NCBI GenBank assembly: GCA_009363875.1 | Contig: CM018695.1 | Coordinates: forward strand, 66,958,907-67,022,906 | Length of the DNA: 64,000 nt | Direction: 5' to 3' | Source: Mikania micrantha | Taxonomy: Eukaryota > Streptophyta > Magnoliopsida > Asterales > Asteraceae | Shown: in pieces, positions 57,001-64,000 of the stretch | How positions within the stretch are numbered: the first letter of the stretch is position 1 | Layout: the number at the start of each line of letters is the position of its first letter | Notes under the pieces: generated by a model | What the model was told of the DNA's origin: nothing | What the model saw: the letters and a program-made list of their open reading frames with translations, nothing else | Database searches by the model: none | Program-made: the position numbers and the translations under genes

Positions 57001-60000
57001 AATGAACTCGCTCATATCTTCATCAAACCGGTTGCAATCTTAACATTGTTCAAGTGTCTCTGCTTGCTGGGTAGCATCAAATATAGCATGTAGCTGAATT
57101 CAATTATAGAAATCAGCCGCTAATTAAGCTTAGGTTTACTTCATTCCTCTTCAACTTAAAAATAACTATATTTGGTACTATATATGCCTTGTATCCTATG
57201 CACAATTGGGTATAGAGTTGTGTGTGAAGCTGTAAATTATATAGATATTTGAAAAACATGAAAAAAAAAATTGTATTGCTAAGTGCAAAGTAAAGAACTA
57301 TAAGAGGAAATAAATAGTACCGTAAAAGTTGCATCATTTATGGCTCGAAAATAGATTCCTTCAACATAGATTGCACCGTTTCCACAATAGTATCGTGACA
57401 TGCTCTGAAGTAGAACCTTGAACTCAACATCTTTCTTATGAGGTATAAAACGACACAATTCTACCATCATCCAGTCATCGTCTTCACATGTCGCAAAATA
57501 TGCATGTAGTGTTTCACTCCCCATTTGGTACTTGAGGTTGACATACATTGGTTTACTTGAAGATATTTTTCTTGGCTCACAGAATTTGAAGACAAGATGA
57601 GCTCCATAAATCACATTTGGAGATAAGAACTGAGTGTTTATCTTTATCTGAATATTTAGATTTGAAATATCCATAATCTTCACCACTCTTTTAAATCTAC
57701 ACATGTAACATTGAGTCGAAATTATTGACACCTAGTATTCCACACAAACCTAAACACAGCCTACTCAAATATTTGTATTAATATTTTTTGTGTCTTAGTT
57801 TTCAAAATTCAAAATTTAACATCAAATTACACATATGTATTTAAAACCATATATGTACCCTACATAATGTAAAAACAAATTTAACTTCACATAAAATATC
57901 CCGCATGCCCCTAGAAACCGATTAGTTAAGCATGCTTATGAGTGATCCCGAATTCAACTCAAATTCATAAATTTTGTAACCAGTTTATACATTACGGGAA
58001 TTTGCACCCCGAAATCATAAACAAATGAAATGCAGGTTTGCTTCATCATAATATCACATGCACAAAAAATCATTGGGCATGCATGTACACACACAAACAT
58101 GCACAACCAATACATCTACATATATATATTTTAGAATCCATTGGATTATCAACGCGCAACCAATACATCTATACCTAATAAAAAATATAAATGTTAGCGC
58201 CACGTGTCACAATTCTTTGGGTTAGAAAAAAATTTTCACTTCTCTTATTTCTCTCATTCATTGATTCATATCTTATTGCTTCTTTATTTAATATTTCCTT
58301 TATTCAACCATCTAGTTCTTATGTCACAAATTCATTATTTATTATTTTATTTATTTAATTTGTGTATTATTTCAAATGTTATTAAAGTTTTGAATAAGTT
58401 TCTCCAAAGTAACGCAAGGTAACACATGCTTGTAATAATAGAGAGAGAAAAATATAGTTACCTTGAAGTTTGAGCAGATATTCGCTTATTATGTGATACA
58501 TTGTTTTCAAATGAAAACATTGTCGCCGATACCCTTTCATTTCTATTTCCGTTGTTGCTTACAGAAAAACACTGTTATACAAAACAATTCAAAATGCAAT
58601 CTTTTATCTTTAATTATTGATCTCTTAAGTTGAGAACACATATCCATAAAATATTCATTTAGTCATATTAAAAAAAATACGAAAAACTGACACGAAAGAA
58701 TGACATGAGAATAAGTTGATTACCACTTTGCCTTTTTGAAGGAGGATTCCTTTGGAGAACGTTTCATAAAGATTTTTATTGCTCAAGTTATAATAGATTT
58801 CAGGGGTTTTTGACATACCCACTATTTCTTTGTAGTCTTTAGGTAGTTTGGCCTCCCATATTTCAACATCCTCCTATTATGATCATATCAAAATTTCCAA
58901 CATAAAGTAATACTTAAATTAATTTATATTTATTATGTAACATTAAATAAAATATATGATTAACTACGTATTTTTTTTAACATTCTAAATGTTTTTTTGT
59001 AAAAAAATGAAAACTTACTTGGAATTCTAATGCTTTCTTTAGTTGTGATATCAACTCATTCATTGCCGGTCGTTTCAATTTGTCATCATGTAAGCACTCA
59101 TACGCAACCCTTTGGAAAGTAGCCAACGACTTTGGCATGATTTTATCCTTTATACCCTTAAGCACCAACTCATCAAGTTTTCCTTCTTTATAGTGATGTT
59201 TAACCAAAGTGACAAGATCATTATCAGGTCCACCGTTGACCAATCTTCCACACATCATCTCAAACAAAACTACACCAAACGAATATATATCAGCTCCCTT
59301 CGTTACAAAACCCCTTTTGATGCATTCTGGGTCAACATAGCCAGGTGTGCCACAAGGATTATCAACCACAAAGTCAATATCATTATTTATAGTAGTTATC
59401 ATTGAAAGTCCAAAATCAGCAATTTTTGCATTCCAATCGTCGGTTAGTAGAATGTTGGCGGATTTCACATCCCTATGTATCACACATGAAGCACCTCCAT
59501 GCAGGAAATCCAACCCGGTTGCAACATCAATGCCAATCTTAAGTCGTTGCGTCCACGTAAGACTAGCATCATTCAAAAGCGAATCCAAACTTCCTTTAGA
59601 AGCATACTCATAAACTAATATATTCTCCTTGTTTTCATAACAGTAACCTAGGAGACCAATAATATTCTTGTGCTTATACTCAAAAAGTATTTGAAGTTCT
59701 GTCATAAATTCTTTTTCTCCTTGACCAAATTCCTCTAAAAAACGTTTTACAGCAATGGGGGTACACCCATTAACATGTGAAATTTCTCCTTTGTAAACCT
59801 TCCCAAATCCTCCCCTTCCGATTATATTCTTGAAGTCTTGTGTGGCTAATTTTATATCTTCAAATGATATTTGGAGGCTGTCTATGTGAGTTTCCTGTTA
59901 ACCATGCGAATCAATTTGAGGATTTTCTACAATTAAGTCAAACTTCTTATCAATTTTTTTGTTAATATTTGGAAGAGAGAGAAAAAGTACAAAACTTCAT

Positions 60001-61129
60001 GGACATACATAATGTGTCACAAATCCACGTTTCTTTTAAAAATAATAATGAAAAGACATACATATTATTTAAGAGACATAGAATTCAAAAAGAAAGAACA
60101 ATTTGCATTGTGAAAAGTTTGACTTACTTGAAACTTCAATGATTTCTCAAGTTCCTCAATAACAAACTGAATTGATGGACGATGAACTTGCTTTTCTGCC
60201 AAACATTTATACCCGATTACGAAGAATGTTTTTAATGAATCTTGATTGGGTCCTTTACTTAGTGTAAAAGTGCTTTCTTCATTTAATGCAGGATCTACCA
60301 ATTCTTTTATTGTGCCTTTCTCATAGTGTTGTCTCACAATGGGTGCAAGACCTTTTTCATTCTCGTTGGTGAATACCGAATCATAAGCCAATTTCCCGGA
60401 CATGATCTCAAATAATACTACCCCAAAAGAGTAAACATCAGATTCTTTTTTCAACTTACGTGTTCTCTCATATTCTGGATCCAAGTAAAATGGTGTGCCT
60501 GCTATATGGTTTGTGTTAATAGTGCTCGCCGTATGATCAAGCGGGTGTAATTTCGAGAGTCCAAAGTCAGCAATCTTTGCCTTCCATGTGTCATCCAACA
60601 AAATATTGCCACTTTTTATATCACGGTGAATTATTTTTTGTTTGTTTTCCATGGCGGTATGAATGTAATTTAATCCACGTGCAATATCAATGCATATTTT
60701 TATTCTTTGCACCCAAGTAAGATTAGTCATCTTTCCTTGTGTTCCCAAATAATCATCAAGGCTTCCGTTAGAAAGAAGCTCATAGACAAGGATCATATGA
60801 GGAGGTTCATGACAGAAGCCAAGAAAAGAGACAATGTTGGGATGATTGCAGGTACTAAGTGTTTCAATTTCTGCAATGAACCCTTGTTCTCCTTGTGTGT
60901 CTTCTTTATTATTAGTGATATATTTTATGGCTACTGTGCTGCGTTTCTTAGGTAGTTGTGATTCCTTTTTGCATTTCATCATAGAGGAATCAAAATGTTC
61001 CAGTTCTGCTTTGTACACTTGACCATACCCACCTGACCCAATCCAATATTTTTTATTAAAATTCTCTGTTGCCTTCTTTATAGCATCAAATCCAATCCTC
61101 AGGTGTTCCAAATCTTTCCCCTGCAACAT
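50656..61129 (-). CDS. Tandem-kinase, tandem-PP2 protein (host gene, 8 exons)
   Basis: Eight exons read from splice sites and frame: 61129-60128, 59894-59019, 58873-58724, 58571-58462, 57696-57321, 56915-56793, 56719-56604 and 51064-50656. All introns are GT-AG and the total of 3162 nt is 1054 codons with the stop, giving 1053 residues. Order: kinase 1 (about 10-330), kinase 2 (345-620), PP2 domain 1 (about 627-835), an acidic linker, PP2 domain 2 (880-1053). No signal peptide or membrane segment is visible, so the protein is probably cytoplasmic. PP2 domains are known lectin-like modules of phloem proteins; kinase-PP2 fusions are, to my memory, expanded in Asteraceae. A signalling or defence role is inference. 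The start is the first ATG after an in-frame TGA. Intron 7 grew from about 173 bp to 5.5 kb by insertion of copia E. Confidence 0.85.
51210..51871 (+). repeat. 5' LTR of copia E
   Basis: The LTR runs TGTTAGGCTTAATTTTG to TTTTTCCCATCA (662 bp). Confidence 0.95.
51875..51887 (+). other. Primer-binding site of copia E
   Basis: TGGTACCAGAGCC is a one-base variant of the iMet site (TGGTATCAGAGC), as seen in some Tork/Tnt1-type elements. Confidence 0.8.
51927..55894 (+). pseudogene. copia E gag-pol polyprotein, three disabling changes
   Basis: The frame starts at ATG 51927. Gag begins NGSNYHVWKGKMEDLLYVKD and has the zinc knuckle CYHCGRKGHTVRYC at about residue 230. Protease shows WVVDSGATCHVTS. 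Integrase has LWHKRLGHMSEKGM, CSHCLEGKQ, FVTFIDDHSRKVWVY and, after the first stop, TPQLNGLAKRMNRTL. RT has FDEIFSPVVKMSSIR, MDVKTAFLHGDLDKE, LYGLKQAPRQWY and LLLYVDDMLIVG. RNase H ends with STTEAEYLAATEACKE and DMLTKALAREKL. The breaks are a TGA at 53586-53588 (integrase), a TAA at 54660-54662 (RT) and a one-base loss near 55370 (before RNase H). Both stops are explained by single C-to-T changes. Confidence 0.9.
55896..55910 (+). other. Polypurine tract of copia E
   Basis: CAAAGGGGGAGATT lies immediately before the 3' LTR. Confidence 0.85.
55911..56570 (+). repeat. 3' LTR of copia E
   Basis: The LTR runs TGTTGGGCTTAATTTTG to TTTTTCCCATTA (660 bp), with its last base pair step changed from the TCA of the 5' LTR. 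Confidence 0.95.
56604..56719 (-). CDS. Exon 7: start of PP2 domain 2
   Basis: The exon encodes LFSLGKAKSKKCHMLPARMF, LYDSSNVECFNWRSCVES and two bases of the next codon. The KCHMLPA..(V/M)..YD pattern is the usual start of the second PP2 repeat. Copia E lies 28 bp inside the following intron. Confidence 0.8.
56793..56915 (-). CDS. Exon 6: acidic linker between the PP2 domains
   Basis: 41 codons, phase 0 on both sides: VRPKVDDKLKGAQRLLESNS then an Asp/Glu-rich end. No domain; likely a flexible or short helical linker. Confidence 0.75.
57321..57696 (-). CDS. Exon 5: core of PP2 domain 1
   Basis: The exon encodes RFKRVVKIMDISNLNIQIKI, LSPNVIYGAHLVFKFCEPRK, YVNLKYQMGSETLHAYFATC, MMVELCRFIPHKKDVEFKVL and GAIYVEGIYFRAINDATFT (residues 714-838). 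The exon starts with the third base of an Arg codon shared with exon 4. The downstream relic at 47.9 kb is a copy of this exon. Confidence 0.85.
58462..58571 (-). CDS. Exon 4: PP2 domain 1
   Basis: 110 nt, short and easily missed. It encodes CFSVSNNGNRNERVSATMFS and FENNVSHNKRISAQTSR and ends in phase 2. The donor is AAG|GTAACT; the acceptor is AACAG. Confidence 0.75.
58724..58873 (-). CDS. Exon 3: start of PP2 domain 1
   Basis: 50 codons, phase 0: EDVEIWEAKLPKDYKEIVGM then SKTPEIYYNLSNKNLYETFS and KGILLQKGKV. The W..KLP..Y..I and LY..FSKGILLQ..K patterns are the usual opening of PP2-like domains. Confidence 0.8.
59019..59894 (-). CDS. Exon 2: kinase domain 2
   Basis: 292 codons, phase 0 on both sides, residues 335-626. 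It opens ETHIDSLQISFEDIKLATQD. All catalytic landmarks are present: glycine loop GRGGFG (360-365), Lys384 in IAVK, HRDVKSANILL (His474, Asp476), DFGLS (494-496) and GTPGYVDPE in the activation segment. It ends KKALEFQ. The RLCK/WAK-like family signature suggests an active Ser/Thr kinase. Confidence 0.85.
60128..61129 (-). CDS. Exon 1: kinase domain 1
   Basis: 334 codons ending in phase 0. The glycine loop is GSGGYG (31-36), the ATP lysine is Lys69 in VAIK, HRDIKSGNILLD is at 168-179, DFGLSK starts at 188, and the activation segment holds GTPFYLDPEY. An insert of about 15 residues between the glycine loop and VAIK (DSSMMKCKKESQLPKKRS) is typical of kinase-PP2 proteins. Catalysis should be possible. 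Confidence 0.85.
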
Positions 61130-61192
61130 GATGTGTCAAGGGAAAGGTAAGCCCATAAATGCTAGGCTAATGCAAGGTAAAAATCATGGATC

Positions 61193-61435
61193 TTTTGCTG
61201 GTTTTAGAATTATTATGAATGGGGTCAAATACAGGAACAGGCCATGTATATGAAGAAAAACAAGACAGATTAAATTTTATAGTTGGATGATACCATTTTA
61301 GGCCAAAATTAAATAGCTCATGCTTGGTTTAGAATTATTATGAGTGGGGTCAAATTTAAGATCAGACTATGTATATGAAGAAAAACTAGACCGGTTATTT
61401 TTTATAGTTGGATGATACAATTTTAGGCCCAAAAT
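61193..61435 (+). repeat. Tandem duplication of ~115-125 bp upstream of the kinase-PP2 gene
   Basis: 61193-61305 and 61321-61435 share TTTAGAATTATTATGA(A/G)TGG, GTATATGAAGAAAAAC and TATAGTTGGATGATAC in order, with about 20% difference. They fill most of the space between the start codon and copia F. Confidence 0.75.
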
Positions 61436-61464
61436 AGCTTAGTGAATGATTGTAGTGTAACGTG

Positions 61465-61728
61465 TGTTGGAAGTAATCCTAAATGGGTAACACCGAAACA
61501 TGCGGCTATCCTATGGTTTCGGTGTTATCAAGATGTTAGTTATAATTCTATGGTTTAGATAAACATGAGAGTTATAGATAATAGTTGATTTATGATAATT
61601 ATATGTAATCAATTATAAATACACCCACCAATGTTTGTGGTGAGAGTATTGTGAGTTATTCAATTTTGAGAAGTTTCTGAATAAAGATTTTGGAGAGTAT
61701 TCCATACTTGTGTTGGATTGGGACTTGA
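61465..61728 (+). repeat. 5' LTR of copia F
   Basis: 264 bp, ending GGACTTGA before the primer-binding site. TATAAATA at 61614-61621. Confidence 0.8.
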
Positions 61729-61730
61729 AT

Positions 61731-61743
61731 TGGTATCAGAGCC
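61731..61743 (+). other. Primer-binding site of copia F
   Basis: TGGTATCAGAGCC, iMet type, three bases after the LTR. Confidence 0.85.
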
Positions 61744-61756
61744 ACTTCAAGATCCA

Positions 61757-63227
61757 ATGCAAGAATCATCGATAGCGTGTGCATCATCAAGAGGAGCAGG
61801 TGATTGCAGAGTAGCTGTCGTCGTAGAAGGAACAAGACCGAAGATGGGGGACAATGAGAATAATCGAGTTCTGAACAACAATAACAGACAGAACTCGATT
61901 ACGCTTACGTGTCCTATGTTATGAGCAATGAACTACACGACTTGGTCTATGAGACTTCGTGCAATCTTCAATGTGCATGGGTTTGGGACCAGGTTGATCC
62001 AGGAACAGCAGTTGATCAAAAGAAGAATGGCATTGCGGTGGCATTGTAGTTTCAATCTCTTCCAGAAGAACAACTGATCCAGGTTGGAAACTTGAGAACA
62101 GCCAAGGAGATGTGGGAAGCCATTAAAACTCGAAATATAGGAGCTGATCGAGTTCGTGAAGCTCGACTACAAACCTTGATGTCTGAGTTCGAGTCATTGA
62201 AGATGAAGGACCAAAATTCTATTGATGAGTTTGCAGGGATGATAGCAAGCTTGGTTTCAAAAGCCACGGGACTAGGGTCGGTTATTGAAGAACAAAAGAT
62301 AGTTAAGAAATTTCTAAATGGCTTGCCAAGAAAGTTCATCTTTATGGTGGCCTCTATTGAACAGACGGTTGATCTCAATTCTATAACATTTGATGATGTC
62401 GTTGGGCACCTCAAAGCTTACGAAGAACGAGTGAAAGATGAAAGCGTTCAAGGAGAAACATCAGGAAAACTCGTGTTCCACAAGACTGAAGTTCTGCCAA
62501 AACAAGACTCCGGGGATTCATACCGAAACAAAGGTCGGGGGGCTCCGGTTATCGTGGCAAAGGACGAGGGAGAGGTGGTACTCGAGGTGGACGATCTCAG
62601 AACCATAATGAGCGAGACAAACCAAAGAAAGATAGATCAGTAATACAATGCTACAGGTGCGACGAGTTCGGCCATTCTGCAAACATGTGCCCCGACAAGA
62701 AGTTAAAGCAAGAACATGCAAAGTTGGCTGAAAAAGATGATCAACCTGATCCAGCGTTGTTTATGCACAAAATTATGCATCTTAATGAAGACAATATAAC
62801 TCCAAGAAACCTCATGGCTGAAGAGATGGAGGAAGATACGTGGTACCTGGATAACGAAGCCTCGTGTCACATGACGGGTTACAAGATGTTCTTCTGTGAG
62901 TTGGATGAGCAAGTACGAGTGTCAGTTAAGTTTGGTGAAAACTCTCCTGTGAAAATACAAGGGAAGGGGTCTGTGCTATTGCGGAGTAGATCGGGAGAAC
63001 ATTAGGTGATGACCAATGTTTACTATCTACCAGAACTTAGATGTAATATTCTTAGTCTTGGTCAGGCCACTGAATCGGGGTGCAGGGTCATCATGGAAGA
63101 CAATCTTCTGCTCTTGTATGATAAAAACCAAAGGTTAATGATGAGGGTAGAACGAGCCAAAAATCGACTGTATATTGTCAAATTAATTACCAGTTGGAGA
63201 ACCCATCTGTTTAATGGCCAAGCTTGA
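61757..63227 (+). pseudogene. copia F gag and protease, degenerate
   Basis: The likely gag start is ATG 61757. A TGA at 61922 and a frame break precede the long open part 62092-62643 (MWEAIKTRNIGADRVREARL, KKFLNGLPRKFIFMVASIEQ, FDDVVGHLKAYEERVK). The zinc knuckle CYRCDEFGHSANMC is at 62649-62690 after a TAA. Protease reads TWYLDNEASCHMTG: DNEAS replaces DNGAS, so the catalytic loop has lost its Gly. A TAG lies at 63003. Confidence 0.8.
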
Positions 63228-64000
63228 CGATCCAGTATGGTTGTGGCATGCCCGTCTTGGGCATTTGAACCTTGAAACACTAAAGTCGATGAGCCTGAAT
63301 GGTTGGGTGCAAGGGATGCCAACCATACGACAAAGTTCAATCTTTTGTGACTCGTGCCTAATCGGAAAACAGACTCGAGACACCTTCCCAGGTCAAGCAA
63401 AGTTCAGAGCTGCCAGACCACTTAAACTAGTGCATGGTGACCTTTGTGGTCCTATCTCACCTTGCACTCCAGGAGGAAATAGGTATGTGTTCCTGTTAGT
63501 AGATGATTACACCCGGTACATGTGGAGTTACATGTTAAAAACCAAAGACCAAGCTTTCGAAATATTCAAAACATTTAAGGGGTTAGTTGAGACGAAAACC
63601 GGCTTCAAGATTAAAACTTTCAGATCCAATAGGGGCGGTGACTTTACATCTACAGAGTTCAATTCGTGGTGCAAACAAGAAACCATTCTAAGGCACCTTA
63701 CTGCACCTTATACACCACAACAAAACGGTGTGGTGGAAAGGAGGAATAGAACCGTCATTGGTACAGTAAGGTGCTTGCTAAAGTGCATGAATGTTCCACA
63801 AGTGTTTTGGGGGGGAAGCGATACAACATGGTGTATATGTTCTCAACAGGGTCCAAACCGAACCAGTTACATCCATGACTCCTTATGAAGCACTTATGGG
63901 TCGGAAGCCAAACTTAAGTCACCTGAAAATCTTTGGCTGCGTTGGTTTCGTGAAGCATACAGGCGGGAACCTAAAGAAGCTTGATGATAGGAGTTCTCCG
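63214..64000 (+). pseudogene. copia F integrase, truncated by the window end
   Basis: The zinc region is WLWHARLGHLNLETL (63238 on) to CDSCLIGKQT. The core has LVHGDLCGPISPCTPGGN, FLLVDDYTRYMW, RSNRGGDFTS (RSN where RSD is usual, so the second catalytic Asp is changed) and YTPQQNGVVERRNRTVIG with Glu. A frameshift near 63815 follows; KPNLSHLKIFGCVGFV is readable in another frame to the end. Confidence 0.8.

Larger units (their letters stand above)
61465..64000 (+). mobile_element. Ty1/copia element F, 5' part (runs off the window)
   Basis: The element starts TGTTGGAAGTAATCC. Its LTR, primer-binding site, gag, protease and integrase follow in copia order. It is divergent from the neighbouring gene (gene minus, element plus). 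Gag and integrase resemble copia A. Stops at 61922 and 63003 and changes in the protease site suggest an inactive copy. Confidence 0.85.

Noticed and set aside
57279..57731. Single-exon 150-residue PP2 gene
   Set aside because: Both ends run into introns; exon borders at 57696 and 57321 keep frame with neighbouring exons.
58204..58422. Plus-strand hydrophobic 72-residue ORF
   Set aside because: It lies in intron 4 of the host gene on the opposite strand in AT-rich DNA; no support.

Overview
This window is plant nuclear DNA. The evidence is nested LTR retrotransposons of several plant lineages, plant tRNA primer-binding sites (initiator Met and Asp), a fragment of chloroplast DNA, and one spliced host gene joining two receptor-like-cytoplasmic-type kinase domains to two phloem-protein-2 (PP2) domains. 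That fusion and the repeat style recall Asteraceae (lettuce, Artemisia, Tanacetum and relatives); the family assignment is inference from memory.

Layout. (1) 1-32,856 is one old Ty1/copia element (copia A), broken open many times. Its gag-pol runs 332-4,123 and resumes at 32,071-32,577, with the 3' LTR at 32,578-32,856. A Ty3/gypsy element (gypsy A, Athila/Tat-like) inserted in the RT gene: truncated 5' LTR 4,124-4,917, decayed gag-pol 4,980-11,080. A second, overlapping copy of the copia A RT region (11,446-12,309 and 30,456-30,866) follows and carries a full LTR of gypsy A (30,867-32,070) at the same site. This second copy holds a ~320-bp chloroplast insert with half of trnS-GGA, then a gypsy solo LTR (B; 12,310-30,450, TSD ATTTA). 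B is split by a Tekay-type chromovirus (C; 14,022-30,187, a truncated tandem dimer), whose RT is split by a further solo LTR (D; 21,144-24,048, TSD GACAC). (2) 32,877-47,742 is a nearly complete, young-looking 14.9-kb Athila-type element (H; TSD TGAGA, LTRs ~1.72 kb) on the minus strand with an env-position ORF. (3) 47,880-49,925 holds remnants of a partial duplicate of the host gene, interrupted by a copia LTR fragment. (4) 50,656-61,129 (minus) is the host gene: eight exons giving a 1,053-residue tandem-kinase/tandem-PP2 protein. Its last intron carries a complete copia element (E; 51,210-56,570, TSD ATATG). (5) 61,465-64,000 is the 5' part of another copia element (F), related to copia A, starting 336 bp upstream of the host start codon.

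How the parts relate. Apart from the host gene and its remnant, essentially everything is transposon-derived. Order of events read from nesting: copia A, then gypsy A, then duplication of the RT region, then the chloroplast insert and solo LTR B (mutual order unknown), then C, then D. H, E and F are separate insertions. The most unusual signal is a ~110-bp module present four times per unit in element C (once in the LTR, three times in the leader). Its closing stem is kept by compensatory base changes and by G.U pairs that exist only in the sense RNA, so it looks like a selected RNA structure. Other non-coding structure includes CpG-rich palindromes at the same LTR position in three unrelated families, and AGGA-loop hairpins placed before the purine-rich tract of element H.
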